DNA of 64,000 bases, taken from Nocardia aurantia. GTDB lineage: Bacteria; Actinomycetota; Actinomycetes; Mycobacteriales; Mycobacteriaceae. The translations under genes were made by a program, and so were the position numbers. Below, in pieces: positions 37,826 to 48,356 of this stretch. Each line of letters begins with the position of its first letter. The stretch's first letter is position 1. The notes below the pieces were generated by a model that was not told the origin of the DNA, searched no databases, and saw only the letters and a list, made by a program, of their open reading frames with translations. The stretch lies in contig NZ_WEGI01000002.1 of the NCBI RefSeq assembly GCF_009604425.1, positions 310,001 to 374,000 of the forward strand, in the 5' to 3' direction.

Positions 37826-40269
37826 TCGACACCGAGATGACAGATACGCCGACCCGACAGGACATCGCCCCACGCCCCGCCGCGCCGCCGCGCCGGACCA
37901 CCGTCCGCAGCACCTACCGGCTGCAGTTGCGGCCGGACGCGCTGACGCTGGCCGATGCCCGTTCGGTCGCGGAATACCTGCAGCAACTGGGTGTCTCGCA
38001 CCTGTACCTGTCGCCGATCATGACGGCGATGCCGGGCTCCACGCACGGCTACGACGTCACCGATCCCACCACGGTGTCGGCCGCGCTCGGCGGCCCACCC
38101 GGCCTGAAGGCGCTCTCGGACGAGGTGCGCAGCCGCGGCATGGGCCTGATCGTCGATCTGGTGCCCAACCACGTCGGCGTCGGCGACGCCCGGCACAACC
38201 CATGGTGGTGGGATGTGCTGCGCAACGGCAAACAGTCCGCCTTCGCGCACTTCTTCGACATCGACTGGAGCGCCGGCAACGGCGCCGGCGGCCGGCTGGC
38301 GCTGCCGGTGCTGCAGAACGACAACGATCCGGCCGCCCTGACCGTGGACCGCAGCGGGACGGAACCGATGCTGGCCCTGCACGATCTGCGTTTCCCGATC
38401 ACGCCCGGCACCGACGGTGAGAACGCGCTGCGCATCCACGACCGGCAGCACTACCGCCTGGTCAGCTGGAAGGCCGGGGTGTGCACATACCGGCGGTACT
38501 TCGCGGTGTCGGGCCTGGCCGCGCTGCGGCAGGAGGATCCGGCGGTCTTCGACATCACCCATCGCGAACTGGCCGCCTGGTGCGAACACGACCTGGTCGA
38601 CGGCGTGCGGGTGGACCATCCGGACGGATTGTCCGGTCCCGCCGAATATCTCACCCGGCTGCGCCGGCTGATCGGCCCGCACCGGCTGCTGCTGGTGGAG
38701 AAGGCGCTGTCCAACCGGGAACCGCTGGACGCCACCCTGCCCATCGACGGCACCACCGGTTACGACGCCCTCGACGAACTCGGCGGCGTCATGCTGGACC
38801 CGGCCGGCGAGGCGCCGCTGACCGACCTGTCCAAGCTGTTCCTCGGGCACGGCAGCGACCGGGACTGGTTCTGCGACACCGAACATCGGATCAAACGCGC
38901 GGTCGCCGAGAAGCTGCTGATACCCGAGGTGCGGCGGCTGGTGGCGGCGGTCAAGCGCGACGGTGCCCAGTCCGACACCGCCCCGATCAGCGATCTGGCG
39001 TTGACCAACGCCACCATCGAGGTGCTGTCGTTCATCCCGGTGGCGCGCACCGACTACACCCCGCTGGCCGGGATGATCGGCGCGGTGGTCGCCGAGGTGG
39101 CCAAGCGCAACAGCGAACTCACCGTGCCGCTGTCGATCCTGGTGACGGCGCTGGCCGCCGGCGGCGAGGCGGCCCGGCGATTCCACCAGGTGTGCGGCGC
39201 GGTCGCGGCGAAGGCCGTGGAGGACACCATGTTCTACCAGGCCGCCCGGCTGGTGTCGTTGCAGGAGATCGGCGGCAACCCGGAACGGTTCGGCCGTTCG
39301 CTGCTGGACTACCACCTCGCCAATGCCGCACGGGCGCAACGCTGGCCGGCCACCATGACGGCCCTGTCCACCCACGACACCAAACGCGGCGAGGACGTCC
39401 GCGCCCGCATCGGGGTGCTGTCGCAGGTGGCCGAGATCTGGGCGCAGGAGGTCGAGGGCTGGCTCGAGCGGTGCCCACCGCCGGATCCGGCGAGCGCACT
39501 GTTCCTGTTGCAGAACATGTTCGGGGTCTGGCCGGCCGACGGTCGCGCGGCCGCGGACGTACCCGGGCTGCGCGAACGACTGCACCGGTTCGCGGAGAAG
39601 GCGGTTCGCGAGGCGGGGACTCGATCCTCCTGGGAGGAGCCGGATCCGGAATTCGAGTCGGCCCTGCACCGCTGGATCGACACGGTGATCGACGGACCGG
39701 TCGGCGCCGAACTCGGCACGCTGGTCCTGCAATTGGCCCCGTTCGCCTGGTCGGACGGCCTGAGCCAGAAGCTGCTGCAACTGTGCGGGCCCGGCATCCC
39801 CGACGTGTACCAGGGCACCGAGCTGTGGGAGGACTCGCTCGTCGATCCTGACAACCGCCGTCCGGTGGACTTCGGGCAGCGCCTGGCGATGCTCCAATCA
39901 CTCACCGGCACACCGGAAGTGGACGCGTCCGGGTCGGCGAAGATGTGGATCGTGGCGTACGCGCTGTGGTTGCGCCGCGAACGCCCGGACTGCTTCGTGG
40001 GCGGCGGGTACACACCGATGTTCGCCCGTGGCGACAACGCCTCGCACCTGATCGCCTACGGCCGCGGGCCCGTCGGCGACCCGCCGCAGGTGATCATCGC
40101 CGCCACCCGGCACAGCGTCGGCCTGGCCGACACCGGCTGGGGCGACACGACCATGGACCTGCCCAACGGCGCCACCTGGACCGACCGGCTCACCGGCCAC
40201 ACGTTCCAGAGCGCGGCCCGCTTGGAGAAACTGTTCGCCCGGCTGCCGGTCGCCCTGCTGGTCCGCTGA
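37822..40269 (+). CDS. treY: Maltooligosyl trehalose synthase
   Basis: 815-aa GH13 enzyme converting the reducing-end alpha-1,4 bond of maltodextrins to alpha,alpha-1,1. Typical segments: RSTYRLQLRPDALTLADA, LGVSHLYLSPIMTAMPGSTH, LIVDLVPNHVGV, GVRVDHPDGLSGPAEYL, RLLLVEKAL and STHDTKRGEDVRARI. ATG at 37822 overlaps the treX stop. The usual third gene, treZ (trehalohydrolase), does not follow; the next gene is an unrelated minus-strand hydrolase. Confidence 0.94.
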   Translation: MIDTEMTDTPTRQDIAPRPAAPPRRTTVRSTYRLQLRPDALTLADARSVAEYLQQLGVSHLYLSPIMTAMPGSTHGYDVTDPTTVSAALGGPPGLKALSDEVRSRGMGLIVDLVPNHVGVGDARHNPWWWDVLRNGKQSAFAHFFDIDWSAGNGAGGRLALPVLQNDNDPAALTVDRSGTEPMLALHDLRFPITPGTDGENALRIHDRQHYRLVSWKAGVCTYRRYFAVSGLAALRQEDPAVFDITHRELAAWCEHDLVDGVRVDHPDGLSGPAEYLTRLRRLIGPHRLLLVEKALSNREPLDATLPIDGTTGYDALDELGGVMLDPAGEAPLTDLSKLFLGHGSDRDWFCDTEHRIKRAVAEKLLIPEVRRLVAAVKRDGAQSDTAPISDLALTNATIEVLSFIPVARTDYTPLAGMIGAVVAEVAKRNSELTVPLSILVTALAAGGEAARRFHQVCGAVAAKAVEDTMFYQAARLVSLQEIGGNPERFGRSLLDYHLANAARAQRWPATMTALSTHDTKRGEDVRARIGVLSQVAEIWAQEVEGWLERCPPPDPASALFLLQNMFGVWPADGRAAADVPGLRERLHRFAEKAVREAGTRSSWEEPDPEFESALHRWIDTVIDGPVGAELGTLVLQLAPFAWSDGLSQKLLQLCGPGIPDVYQGTELWEDSLVDPDNRRPVDFGQRLAMLQSLTGTPEVDASGSAKMWIVAYALWLRRERPDCFVGGGYTPMFARGDNASHLIAYGRGPVGDPPQVIIAATRHSVGLADTGWGDTTMDLPNGATWTDRLTGHTFQSAARLEKLFARLPVALLVR

Positions 40270-40356
40270 GCCGGACCCGATCCGCCCGCCGGCCGGCCGG
40301 GCCGGAACCGCTGAGCCGCACGGCAATCGGCAGGCCGACCACGCAGAACGGACAAC

Positions 40357-41586
40357 TCAGGCGCGCGACGGGGCCGGCAGGCCGGGAGGATCCGGCACGG
40401 GCCCGCAGAACTCCTCCGGGCCCGGCACCGGCTCGACGGGGCGTGGCGTCTGCGAGTCCTGTTCCCATCGGCGCACATTCGGCGGGTCGTAGTCCGGCGA
40501 GACCGTGACACTGGAGGACAGGTAGATCTTCCGGTCCCCGGTCGCGTCCAGCCGCCGCCACATGTCGGCGTAGAACCGCGGATTGCCCGAATTCACCAGC
40601 CAGCCCAGCGCGTTCAGGATCCGGTAGCCGACGGTGAGCGTCCGGTTCGGCAACGGCGGGCCCGGTGCGGCTTCCGTGCGGTCCCCTCCACCGCCGGACG
40701 CCGCCCCGGACCCGGCCGCCGGATCCGCGCTCACCGGGCCGCACAGCCGGGCGAGGCGGTCGGGATCGAATTCCAGACCCTGCACCCGCGCCTCGCGAAT
40801 CATCCAGCGCAGCGCGGTATCCGACAGCCGGCAATCGCGGTTGCCGCCACCGATGTCGCCGTGCGAACCGGTGAACCACACCTGTTTCACCCGATCGTGG
40901 CGCTGCCGCCGCACCCCGTCCTCGTCGGTGATCTCCCACAGGCACGGCTCGTACACCCGCCGGCGCTCATCGATGGCCAGGGCCTGCCGCGCGCAGTGCA
41001 CGATGGGCGACAGCCGCAGATCGTGGAATCGGTACCGGCGCGAGGTGATTCCCGGCACCCCCATCGCACCCACGGTGTCGAAAACCCCGAGGAATTTGAT
41101 CGGCACCGGATGCGCGCAGTACTTCTCCCGGAAGGCGGCCCACTCCGGCGGATCCGGGTCGTCCGGATGCGCTTTGCGCTCCCGGTAGATGGTCAGCGCT
41201 TCCGGATACGCCTGTTCGATCATCGCGTCGGTGGACAGCAGGCCGAGCCGATTGATCATCCCCGCCAGGCTGCGCGCGGTGAACGCCCCGCGGCTGAACC
41301 CGAAGATGAAGATCTCGTCGCCCTGCTCATAATTGAGGGCGACCTGCCAATACATCGTCGCCAGCGCGGCATCCAGCCCCAGACCGAATGCGCCGCCGAG
41401 CCATTTGTCGAGCCGATAGCCGCGGGAACCGGGACCGTCGGTGTAGAAGACCCGTTGTCCCACGTGTTCCCCGGTGTCGAGCGAGGTGCCCAGACGCACC
41501 GCCTCGGCGATCTTCACGATATTGGACACCGTGGGGTTGCTCTCGGTTCCCCAGGTTCCGTCACAACACACCACCAAACGTTTCAT
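40357..41586 (-). CDS. DUF2235 (Tle1-like) alpha/beta hydrolase
   Basis: 409-aa protein beginning KRLVVCCDGTWGTESNP, the hallmark of DUF2235. The nucleophile elbow is IFIFGFSRGAFTARSLAG (GFSRG). GVFDTVGAMGVPG and VWFTGSHGDIGGGN carry the likely acid and histidine. The family includes Tle1 phospholipases secreted by Gram-negative type VI systems; actinobacterial members are uncharacterised. No signal peptide. A Gly/Ala/Asp-rich insert near residues 292-310 and a Pro-rich tail are disordered. Confidence 0.82.
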   Translation of the reverse strand: MKRLVVCCDGTWGTESNPTVSNIVKIAEAVRLGTSLDTGEHVGQRVFYTDGPGSRGYRLDKWLGGAFGLGLDAALATMYWQVALNYEQGDEIFIFGFSRGAFTARSLAGMINRLGLLSTDAMIEQAYPEALTIYRERKAHPDDPDPPEWAAFREKYCAHPVPIKFLGVFDTVGAMGVPGITSRRYRFHDLRLSPIVHCARQALAIDERRRVYEPCLWEITDEDGVRRQRHDRVKQVWFTGSHGDIGGGNRDCRLSDTALRWMIREARVQGLEFDPDRLARLCGPVSADPAAGSGAASGGGGDRTEAAPGPPLPNRTLTVGYRILNALGWLVNSGNPRFYADMWRRLDATGDRKIYLSSSVTVSPDYDPPNVRRWEQDSQTPRPVEPVPGPEEFCGPVPDPPGLPAPSRA

Positions 41587-41692
41587 GCCCCGATCCTCTC
41601 GCCGCGGGCCGATCGAATCCTGCGTAGCGAACTACTCGAATGATCGCAGTGCCCGTATCGATCCGTCGGCGAACGGCCCGCATCCGAAACGA

Positions 41693-42364
41693 TCAGCGCG
41701 GCAGCGAACCCCGGGCGCGAGGCGCCCGCCAGTGGTAGCGCAGTGCCAGCAACCGGAAAACGATGGCGACGGCCGCGGCCGGCAACGCCGTCCAGCCGCG
41801 ATACCAGTTCTCGTGCAACAGGATCGCCGTCACCACCGAACCGAACAGCGCGGGCAGCGCGTACAGGTCGGTGTCGTGGCGCAGGATCATCGGGGTGCGC
41901 TGCGCCAGCAGATCACGGATCACGCCGCCACCGACCGCGGTGACCAGGCCCAGCAGCGCCGCCGAGGGCGCGCCGAGCCCGTGCTCGTACGCGGTCCGGG
42001 TACCGAATACGCAGAACAGGCCGAGGCCGATCGCGTCGGCGATGTCGAGCCACCGGGTCAGCCGCAACCGGCGGGTGCGCCGATACCATCGCCCGGTCTC
42101 GCGCGGCGGCCGCCACAGCGCCACCAGCGCCGCCGCCAGTAGCGAGACGTACAGGTAGTCGAGGTCGGTGAACGCGTCGGGCGGGATCCGGCCGATGATC
42201 AGATCGCGCACGATCCCGCCACCGAGCGCGGTGGCCGCGGCCAGCACCGCGATGCCGAACACGTCGAAATCCTTGCGCACCGCCAGCAGCGCGCCCGAGA
42301 CCGCGAACGCGAAAACCCCTGCGGTGTCACCGATCTGCTGCACCACATCGACCGCGGAGGCCAT
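41693..42364 (-). CDS. TRIC/UPF0126 family channel protein
   Basis: 223-aa membrane protein with two homologous three-helix halves. Each half holds the family's glycine signature: TALGGGIVRDLIIGRIPPDAF (shown from residue about 46) and TAVGGGVIRDLLAQRTPMIL. Seven hydrophobic helices fit the trimeric intracellular cation channel fold. A long cytoplasmic basic loop (WRPPRETGRWYRRTRRLRLT) joins the halves. ATG at 42364 is chosen; GTG at 42379 is possible. Divergent from dnaE1. Confidence 0.88.
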   Translation of the reverse strand: MASAVDVVQQIGDTAGVFAFAVSGALLAVRKDFDVFGIAVLAAATALGGGIVRDLIIGRIPPDAFTDLDYLYVSLLAAALVALWRPPRETGRWYRRTRRLRLTRWLDIADAIGLGLFCVFGTRTAYEHGLGAPSAALLGLVTAVGGGVIRDLLAQRTPMILRHDTDLYALPALFGSVVTAILLHENWYRGWTALPAAAVAIVFRLLALRYHWRAPRARGSLPR

Positions 42365-42613
42365 CCGCCACGCGCTCACCGCCGCCGCCCCGGTGCGCCC
42401 CGGCCCACGACCGTCACCCCACCGGCCTCCTTCCGTCCCCGGCCGCGCGGCGCTGTCCGGCCCGCCCGGCGCCGATGTCCGCGACCCGCGCAGCGATTCA
42501 CAGGCAAACTACACTGCCGCGCGCCGTGACCTTCGCCACGCGACGCGCCGGATTCCTGCGACGATCGCCCGGCGCCGACGAAACCTGTCGGGGGTGAGGC
42601 ATACTCTCCTGTC

Positions 42614-45600
42614 GTGTCAGCCTCGCCGAAATCTTTCGTTCACCTGCACAACCACACCGAGTACTCGATGCTCGACGGCGCGGCGAAGATCACGCCCCTG
42701 TTCAAGGAGGCGCAGCGGCTGGAGATGACCGCGGTCGGCATGTCCGACCACGGAAACATGTACGGCGCTTCGGAGTTCTACAACACCGCCAAGAAGTACG
42801 GCGTCAAGCCGATCGTGGGCATCGAGGCCTACATCGCGCCCGCGTCCCGGTTCGACACCAAGCGCGTGCTGTGGGGCGACCCGGGCCAGAAGAGCGACGA
42901 CGTCTCCGGTTCCGGTGCCTACACCCACATGACGATGGTCGCCGAGAACGCGACCGGTCTGCGCAACCTGTTCAAGCTGTCGTCGCTGGCCTCCATCGAA
43001 GGCCAGCTGGGCAAGTGGGCCCGGATGGACGCGGACATCATTGCCGCGCACGCCGAGGGCATCATCGCCACCACCGGTTGCCCCTCCGGCGAGGTGCAGA
43101 CCCGGCTGCGGCTCGGTCACGAGCGCGAGGCGCTGGAGGCGGCGGCCAAGTGGCAGGAGATCTTCGGCAAGGAGAACTTCTTCCTCGAGATCATGGACCA
43201 CGGCCTGTCCATCGAGCGTCGGGTCCGGGAGGGCCTCATCGAGGTCGGCCGCAAGCTCGACATCCCGCCCCTGGCCACCAACGACTGCCACTACGTGTTC
43301 GAGTCGGATTCGGCCAACCACGAAGCGCTGCTGTGCGTGCAGACCGGCAAGACGCTCTCGGACCCGGCCCGGTTCAAGTTCGACGGTTCCGGCTACTTCC
43401 TGAAGTCCGCCGCGGAGATGCGCGCGATCTGGGACGACGAGGTCCCCGGCGCCTGCGACAACACCGTCCGCATCGGCGAGCGGGTCCAGCCCTACGACGA
43501 CGTCTGGACCCACCGCGACCGGATGCCGATCTTCCCGGTGCCCGAGGGCGAGACACAGGCCTCCTGGCTGCGCCGCGAGGTGCTGCGCGGGCTCGACCGC
43601 CGCTTCCCCGGCGGCCCGCCGCAGGAGTACCTGGACCGCGCCGACTACGAGCTCAGCGTCATCATCGAGATGGGCTTCCCGGCCTACTTCCTCGTCGTCG
43701 GCGACCTGATCAGCCACGCCCGCGAGGTCGGCATCAGTGTCGGCCCGGGCCGCGGTTCGGCGGCCGGTTCACTGGTCGCCTATTCGATGGGCATCACCAA
43801 CATCGACCCGATCCCGCACGGCCTGCTGTTCGAGCGGTTCCTCAACCCCGAACGCGTGTCGATGCCCGATATCGATATCGACTTCGACGATCGCCGCCGT
43901 GGTGAGATGGTCCGCTACGCCACCGAGAAGTGGGGCAGCGACCGGGTCGCCCAGGTGATCACCTTCGGTACGATTAAAACCAAAGCGGCGCTGAAGGATT
44001 CGGCCCGTGTGCAGTTCGGTCAGCCGGGTTTCGCGATCGCCGACCAGATCTCGAAGGCGCTGCCGCCGCCGATCATGGCCAAGGACATCCCGCTGTCCGG
44101 CATCATGGATCCCGAGCACGAGCGGTACAAGGAGGCCGCCGAGGTCCGGGAGCTCATCAACACCAACCCGGACGTCGCCAAGATCTACGAGACCGCCCGC
44201 GGCCTCGAGGGCCTGATCCGCAACGCCGGCGTGCACGCCTGCGCGGTCATCATGTCCTCCGAACCGCTGATGGACGCGATCCCGGTCTGGAAACGCCCGC
44301 AGGACGGCGCGATCATCACCGGCTGGGACTACCCCTCCTGCGAGGCCATCGGCCTGCTGAAGATGGACTTCCTGGGCCTGCGCAACCTCACCGTCATCGG
44401 TGACGCCCTGGAGAACATCAAGGCCAACCGCGGCGTCGACCTGGACCTGGACACGCTGCCGCTGGAGGATCCGCCCACCTACGAACTGCTGGCCCGCGGC
44501 GACACCCTGGGCGTGTTCCAGCTCGACGGCGGCGCGATGCGAGATCTGCTGCGCCGCATGCAGCCCACCGGCTTCGAGGACATCGTCGCGGTGCTCGCGC
44601 TGTACCGTCCGGGCCCGATGGGCATGAACGCCCACAACGACTACGCCGACCGCAAGAACGGCCGGCAAGAGGTCAAGCCGATCCACCCCGAGCTCGAAGA
44701 GCCGCTGAAGGAGATCCTGCGCGACACCTACGGCCTGATCGTGTATCAGGAGCAGATCATGCAGATCGCGCAGAAGGTCGCCGGTTATTCGCTCGGCCGA
44801 GCCGACATCCTGCGCCGCGCGATGGGCAAGAAGAAGGCCGAGGTGCTCGAGGCCGAATTCGAGGGCTTCGAGAAGGGCATGCTGGAGAACGGTTTCAGCA
44901 AGCCCGCCATCAAGGCGTTGTGGGACACCATCCTCCCGTTCGCCGGTTACGCGTTCAACAAGTCGCACGCGGCCGGCTACGGCCTGGTGTCGTTCTGGAC
45001 GGCGTACCTGAAGGCCAACTATCCGGCCGAGTACATGGCGGGCCTGCTGACGTCGGTCGGCGACGACAAGGACAAGGCGGCGGTCTATCTGGCCGACTGC
45101 CGCCACCTGGGCATCCAGGTGCTGCCGCCGGACGTCAACGAGTCCGAGCACAACTTCGCCTCCGTCGGCAACGACATCCGGTTCGGCATGGGCGCGGTCC
45201 GCAACGTCGGCGCCAACGTGGTGGCCTCGATCATCTCCGCCCGCAAGGAGAAGTCGAAGTTCACCGACTTCTCCGACTACCTCAACAAGATCGACGCCGT
45301 GGCCTGCACCAAGAAGGTCGCCGAATCCCTCATCAAGGCAGGCGCTTTCGACTCGCTGGGGCATCCGCGCAAGGGCCTGCTGCTGGTGCACTCCGACGCC
45401 ATCGACGCCGTGATGGCCACCAAGAAGGCCGAGGCGATCGGCCAGTTCGACCTGTTCGGCGGCCTGGACGACGGTGACGACTCGGTCTCCAGTGTCTTCA
45501 ATGTGAAGGTCCCCGACGAGGAATGGGAGACCAAGCACAAACTCGCCCTGGAGCGAGAGATGCTGGGCCTCTACGTCTCCGGGCATCCGCTCGACGGCGT

Positions 45601-46165
45601 CGCGCACGTCCTCAGCGCGCAGTCCGACACCCAGATCCCGGCCATCCTCGGCGGCGACATCAAGGACGGCACCCAGGTCACCGTCGGCGGCATCTTCGCC
45701 TCGGTCACCCGGCGCATCAACAAGAACGGAATGCCTTGGGCCTCGGCCCAATTGGAGGATCTCTCAGGTGGTATCGAGGTCCTGTTCTTCCCCCAGTCCT
45801 ATTCGGCTTTCGGTATGGACGTCACCGAGGACGCGGTCGTCCTGGTGAAGGCCCGCGTCTCCGCCCGCGACGACCGGATCTCGTTGATCGCCAACGACCT
45901 GGTGGTCCCCGACCTGTCGGCCATCGGCGTGGAGAAACCCCTCTCGGTCACCATCCCCACCCGCTTGTGCACCCCCGACAAACTCGGCGCCCTCAAACGC
46001 GTCCTCTCCAGCCACCCCGGCACCGCCGACGTCCACATCCGCCACGTCGGCTCCCGCGAGCGAACCACCCTGCTGAAGGTCTCCGACAGCCTCCGCGTCT
46101 CCCCCAGCTCCGCGCTGATGGGCGATCTGAAGGCGCTGCTGGGGCCGGGCTGCCTGACGGGGTGA
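42614..46165 (+). CDS. dnaE1: DNA polymerase III alpha subunit
   Basis: 1183-aa replicative polymerase. PHP domain: [19 protein letters not shown] and [19 protein letters not shown]. Polymerase core: [20 protein letters not shown] and [20 protein letters not shown] (catalytic Asp). Fingers/tandem HhH region: [20 protein letters not shown]. Followed by an OB fold ([20 protein letters not shown]) and C-terminal tau/beta-binding region. Full standard length. GTG at 42614 has no ribosome site at normal distance; CATACT ends eight bases before it, so a leaderless message is possible. Confidence 0.97.
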   Translation: MSASPKSFVHLHNHTEYSMLDGAAKITPLFKEAQRLEMTAVGMSDHGNMYGASEFYNTAKKYGVKPIVGIEAYIAPASRFDTKRVLWGDPGQKSDDVSGSGAYTHMTMVAENATGLRNLFKLSSLASIEGQLGKWARMDADIIAAHAEGIIATTGCPSGEVQTRLRLGHEREALEAAAKWQEIFGKENFFLEIMDHGLSIERRVREGLIEVGRKLDIPPLATNDCHYVFESDSANHEALLCVQTGKTLSDPARFKFDGSGYFLKSAAEMRAIWDDEVPGACDNTVRIGERVQPYDDVWTHRDRMPIFPVPEGETQASWLRREVLRGLDRRFPGGPPQEYLDRADYELSVIIEMGFPAYFLVVGDLISHAREVGISVGPGRGSAAGSLVAYSMGITNIDPIPHGLLFERFLNPERVSMPDIDIDFDDRRRGEMVRYATEKWGSDRVAQVITFGTIKTKAALKDSARVQFGQPGFAIADQISKALPPPIMAKDIPLSGIMDPEHERYKEAAEVRELINTNPDVAKIYETARGLEGLIRNAGVHACAVIMSSEPLMDAIPVWKRPQDGAIITGWDYPSCEAIGLLKMDFLGLRNLTVIGDALENIKANRGVDLDLDTLPLEDPPTYELLARGDTLGVFQLDGGAMRDLLRRMQPTGFEDIVAVLALYRPGPMGMNAHNDYADRKNGRQEVKPIHPELEEPLKEILRDTYGLIVYQEQIMQIAQKVAGYSLGRADILRRAMGKKKAEVLEAEFEGFEKGMLENGFSKPAIKALWDTILPFAGYAFNKSHAAGYGLVSFWTAYLKANYPAEYMAGLLTSVGDDKDKAAVYLADCRHLGIQVLPPDVNESEHNFASVGNDIRFGMGAVRNVGANVVASIISARKEKSKFTDFSDYLNKIDAVACTKKVAESLIKAGAFDSLGHPRKGLLLVHSDAIDAVMATKKAEAIGQFDLFGGLDDGDDSVSSVFNVKVPDEEWETKHKLALEREMLGLYVSGHPLDGVAHVLSAQSDTQIPAILGGDIKDGTQVTVGGIFASVTRRINKNGMPWASAQLEDLSGGIEVLFFPQSYSAFGMDVTEDAVVLVKARVSARDDRISLIANDLVVPDLSAIGVEKPLSVTIPTRLCTPDKLGALKRVLSSHPGTADVHIRHVGSRERTTLLKVSDSLRVSPSSALMGDLKALLGPGCLTG

Positions 46166-46172
46166 GGCGGCG

Positions 46173-47108
46173 TTACCTCGGAGTCGGAGCGAGCTTGGTG
46201 ATGGTGCCCGCCGTCAGCGACTGCGCGTAGATGGCGTCGTTCATGGTCGACACGATCCGGTTCAGGGCGAAGTTGATCATGGATTCGTAACCGGCGGCGT
46301 TGCCGTCCCCGCTTCGAATCGAATCATTGATGTTGTCGGTCAGGGTGACGAGATTTTTCCTGGCCGTCGTGATGTTGGCCTTCGTGGTGTCGACCTGGCC
46401 CACCAGTGCATTGTCCAGCTTCATGAAGGTCTGGATGTTGGTGCGCAGATCATCGGCGGTGATGTCGTACTGTTTCGCGGCGCTGCCGGTGAGCGGCGGC
46501 GGCGTCGACACCGACGAGGGCACCACCGTCTGCGGCGGCCGGCCGCTCGAGTCCGGATGGCCGAGGTTGCGCCAGTGCGCGGCCAGCAGGTCGGCCAGAC
46601 TCGCGTACCAGGTGCGCATGTTCGCGGGCATCAGATTCGGCTGGAACAGGAAGCCCTGTGCGGTGGCGCCGGCGATCTTCTCGTTCAGATCATCGACCGA
46701 ACCGCCGATCCACACTCCCGCGTTCCGGTCCGCGATCGTACGGTCCATCAGCGATCGCCACTCGTCGAGCCCGTGGTTGATGAACGGGACCGACAGGGAG
46801 CCGGCGGCGCCCGACAACAGACCGTTGAACAGACCATCAGCGCCGAGCTTCGCGGCCAGCGCTCCGGTTCCCCCGGCGGGCACACCCGCCGAGGCGAAAC
46901 TGATCATCGAGTGCGCAATTGCGGTGCCGGCATCCTCGTGATCGCCGATCATTCCACCGATCATCTGCCCCACGGCGGCACCGCCGCCGCTGAACAACAC
47001 CTGACCCATCATCGCGCCGGCCACCTCGCCACCGAACGGGTCGATCATCCCGCCCACCGCGCCGCCGATCAAGGTTCCGGCGATGCTACCTATGGTTCCC
47101 CAACGCAT
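46173..47108 (-). CDS. Glycine-zipper protein of the effector locus
   Basis: 311-aa protein. N-terminal half: dense glycine-zipper segments (GTIGSIAGTLIGGAVGGMID, GGAAVGQMIGGMIG) that could insert in membranes or pack as helices. A Pro/Ser/Thr linker (about 187-205) leads to a C-terminal helical region (YDITADDLRTNIQTFMKLDN then VDTTKANITTARKN) resembling WXG/DUF4226-like helices. ATG at 47108 with GGAGACG upstream; its promoter region shares a motif with 48357-48430. No family assigned with confidence. Convergent with dnaE1, 7 bases apart. Confidence 0.6.
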   Translation of the reverse strand: MRWGTIGSIAGTLIGGAVGGMIDPFGGEVAGAMMGQVLFSGGGAAVGQMIGGMIGDHEDAGTAIAHSMISFASAGVPAGGTGALAAKLGADGLFNGLLSGAAGSLSVPFINHGLDEWRSLMDRTIADRNAGVWIGGSVDDLNEKIAGATAQGFLFQPNLMPANMRTWYASLADLLAAHWRNLGHPDSSGRPPQTVVPSSVSTPPPLTGSAAKQYDITADDLRTNIQTFMKLDNALVGQVDTTKANITTARKNLVTLTDNINDSIRSGDGNAAGYESMINFALNRIVSTMNDAIYAQSLTAGTITKLAPTPR

Positions 47109-47174
47109 TTCGGTCGTCTCCAGACTCGTGATCACCGTTCGTCGCGACGCCGGGCATTCGCCGGCACCGGCCAG

Positions 47175-47256
47175 CGCTGGTCGAATACCAAAATTAGATC
47201 CGGACTCGCCCCACGGCGCCGCCGAGTCTGGACAAACCTGGACAAACCCGGACGGC
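47175..47256 (-). promoter_or_regulatory. Locus promoter P1
   Basis: Core CGCTGGTCGAATACCAAAAT... (27 bases, 47175-47201; minus-strand -10-like TAATTT at 47196-47191) plus 10-bp iterated CTGGAC repeats beginning 47228 and 47238, with a weaker third at 47248. The core lies 67 bases from the ATG at 47108. The arrangement matches P2 at 48357-48430. Confidence 0.55.
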
Positions 47257-47295
47257 GTGGCCGGACCTCGGATCAGCGCCTCCTGCCGGCTGCGC

Positions 47296-48171
47296 TCACC
47301 GCTCGACAATCAGAGCGCTACGGTTCAGCACCACCCAGTACCGGTCGTCGTAACGCGCGTAGCCGCCGAGAGTTTCATAGGCGTCGTAGCCGCGCGAAGC
47401 CGCGAAGCGGCCCAAGTCACTATTGACCCACCACGCATCCTCCAACTCCCGCAGGCGAGCGGTGACCTCGGGAGTCTGCTCCATCGCATCGAGTCGATCG
47501 CGCTCGCCGTTCATCCGCACTATCCAGTCATGGTGTTCGTCGTCCAGAGTGCGTAAATGAGTGATTCGCGCATCGGGCCGCAAAGCCATCCGGATGACGC
47601 CGGCGGGATTGCCGTCGGCGTAGTTCTGCGCGACCTCGCGCACGGTGGTCACATATGTCCCGTTGCCGGTGGCATTGACGGACGCGCGCCCAGGGAAATA
47701 GGAGCCGGTCTTGAATTCATCGGCGAAACGCGGGTCGGTCACGCCACGGAAGAACTCGCGGCCCCCGGCCGCGACCACCGAATCCACGCCCTGGGCGTCG
47801 GTTCGCACGGGCAGGCGATCGTAGCCCTGCAGACGGCAGATCTCGCCCAGGCCCGGATCGCTGGTGCCGTCCGAAGTGTCGATCAATTCGCGAATACGGG
47901 TGACATCCATGGCGCCGTCGAGTTCGCGGCCCCGGATATAGGTCGAATCCGACGCCGACCGGATCGTCTCCGCCTCGCCGACGGGCCATGCGGCCTCGAA
48001 TTCGGCGGAACGTCCGAATATGTCGGCCAATTCCGTGGCACGCACCCGGACCCTGAGTTCGCTGGTGACCGGCTGGAGTCCACCGCGGTGTTCGCCGGTT
48101 CTGACGATGACCGTGGCGAGACGTTCCCTCATCACATTCACAGCGTCCCCGAGTGAGCGGATCACGAACAC
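47296..48171 (-). CDS. ADP-ribosyltransferase-like protein, candidate toxin
   Basis: Up to 291 aa. The C-terminal half (about 138-291) reads as an ART fold: REFFRGVTDPRF (Arg142), GNGTYVTTVREVAQNYA (169-185), RMALRPDARITHL and, at the end, DLGRFAASRGYDAYE then YWVVLNRSALIVE. No signal peptide or WXG domain. GTG at 48171 is the longest start; others downstream are possible. It follows the 30-aa gene by 27 bases. The ART assignment is by motif pattern, not by a search. Confidence 0.6.
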   Translation of the reverse strand: MFVIRSLGDAVNVMRERLATVIVRTGEHRGGLQPVTSELRVRVRATELADIFGRSAEFEAAWPVGEAETIRSASDSTYIRGRELDGAMDVTRIRELIDTSDGTSDPGLGEICRLQGYDRLPVRTDAQGVDSVVAAGGREFFRGVTDPRFADEFKTGSYFPGRASVNATGNGTYVTTVREVAQNYADGNPAGVIRMALRPDARITHLRTLDDEHHDWIVRMNGERDRLDAMEQTPEVTARLRELEDAWWVNSDLGRFAASRGYDAYETLGGYARYDDRYWVVLNRSALIVER

Positions 48172-48197
48172 CTGCCGCTTCCGCTCGCCGTCCGACC

Positions 48198-48290
48198 TCA
48201 GCGCTCGTCGTCGGGATCATCGACGGGCTGCTCCGCGGCGTCCGCGGTGGCCGCCCGGAGTTCGCCGGTGTCCGGTCGGTCGTATTCCAT
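48198..48290 (-). CDS. Possible 30-aa acidic protein ahead of the ART-like gene
   Basis: ATG at 48290 encodes a short hydrophilic, acidic peptide beginning MEYDRPDTGEL and ending DDPDDER. Support: the start lies exactly 67 bases from the P2 core, the same distance as the start at 47108 from the P1 core. It may be a leader peptide, or the N-terminus of the ART-like protein separated from it by a frameshift (the two frames differ). Confidence 0.4.
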   Translation of the reverse strand: MEYDRPDTGELRAATADAAEQPVDDPDDER

Positions 48291-48356
48291 CACCCATCCT
48301 CGACGGCGTGGTAGCGGCAGATTGATCGGCGGCGCGGGCCGACGCGATTCGATTCT

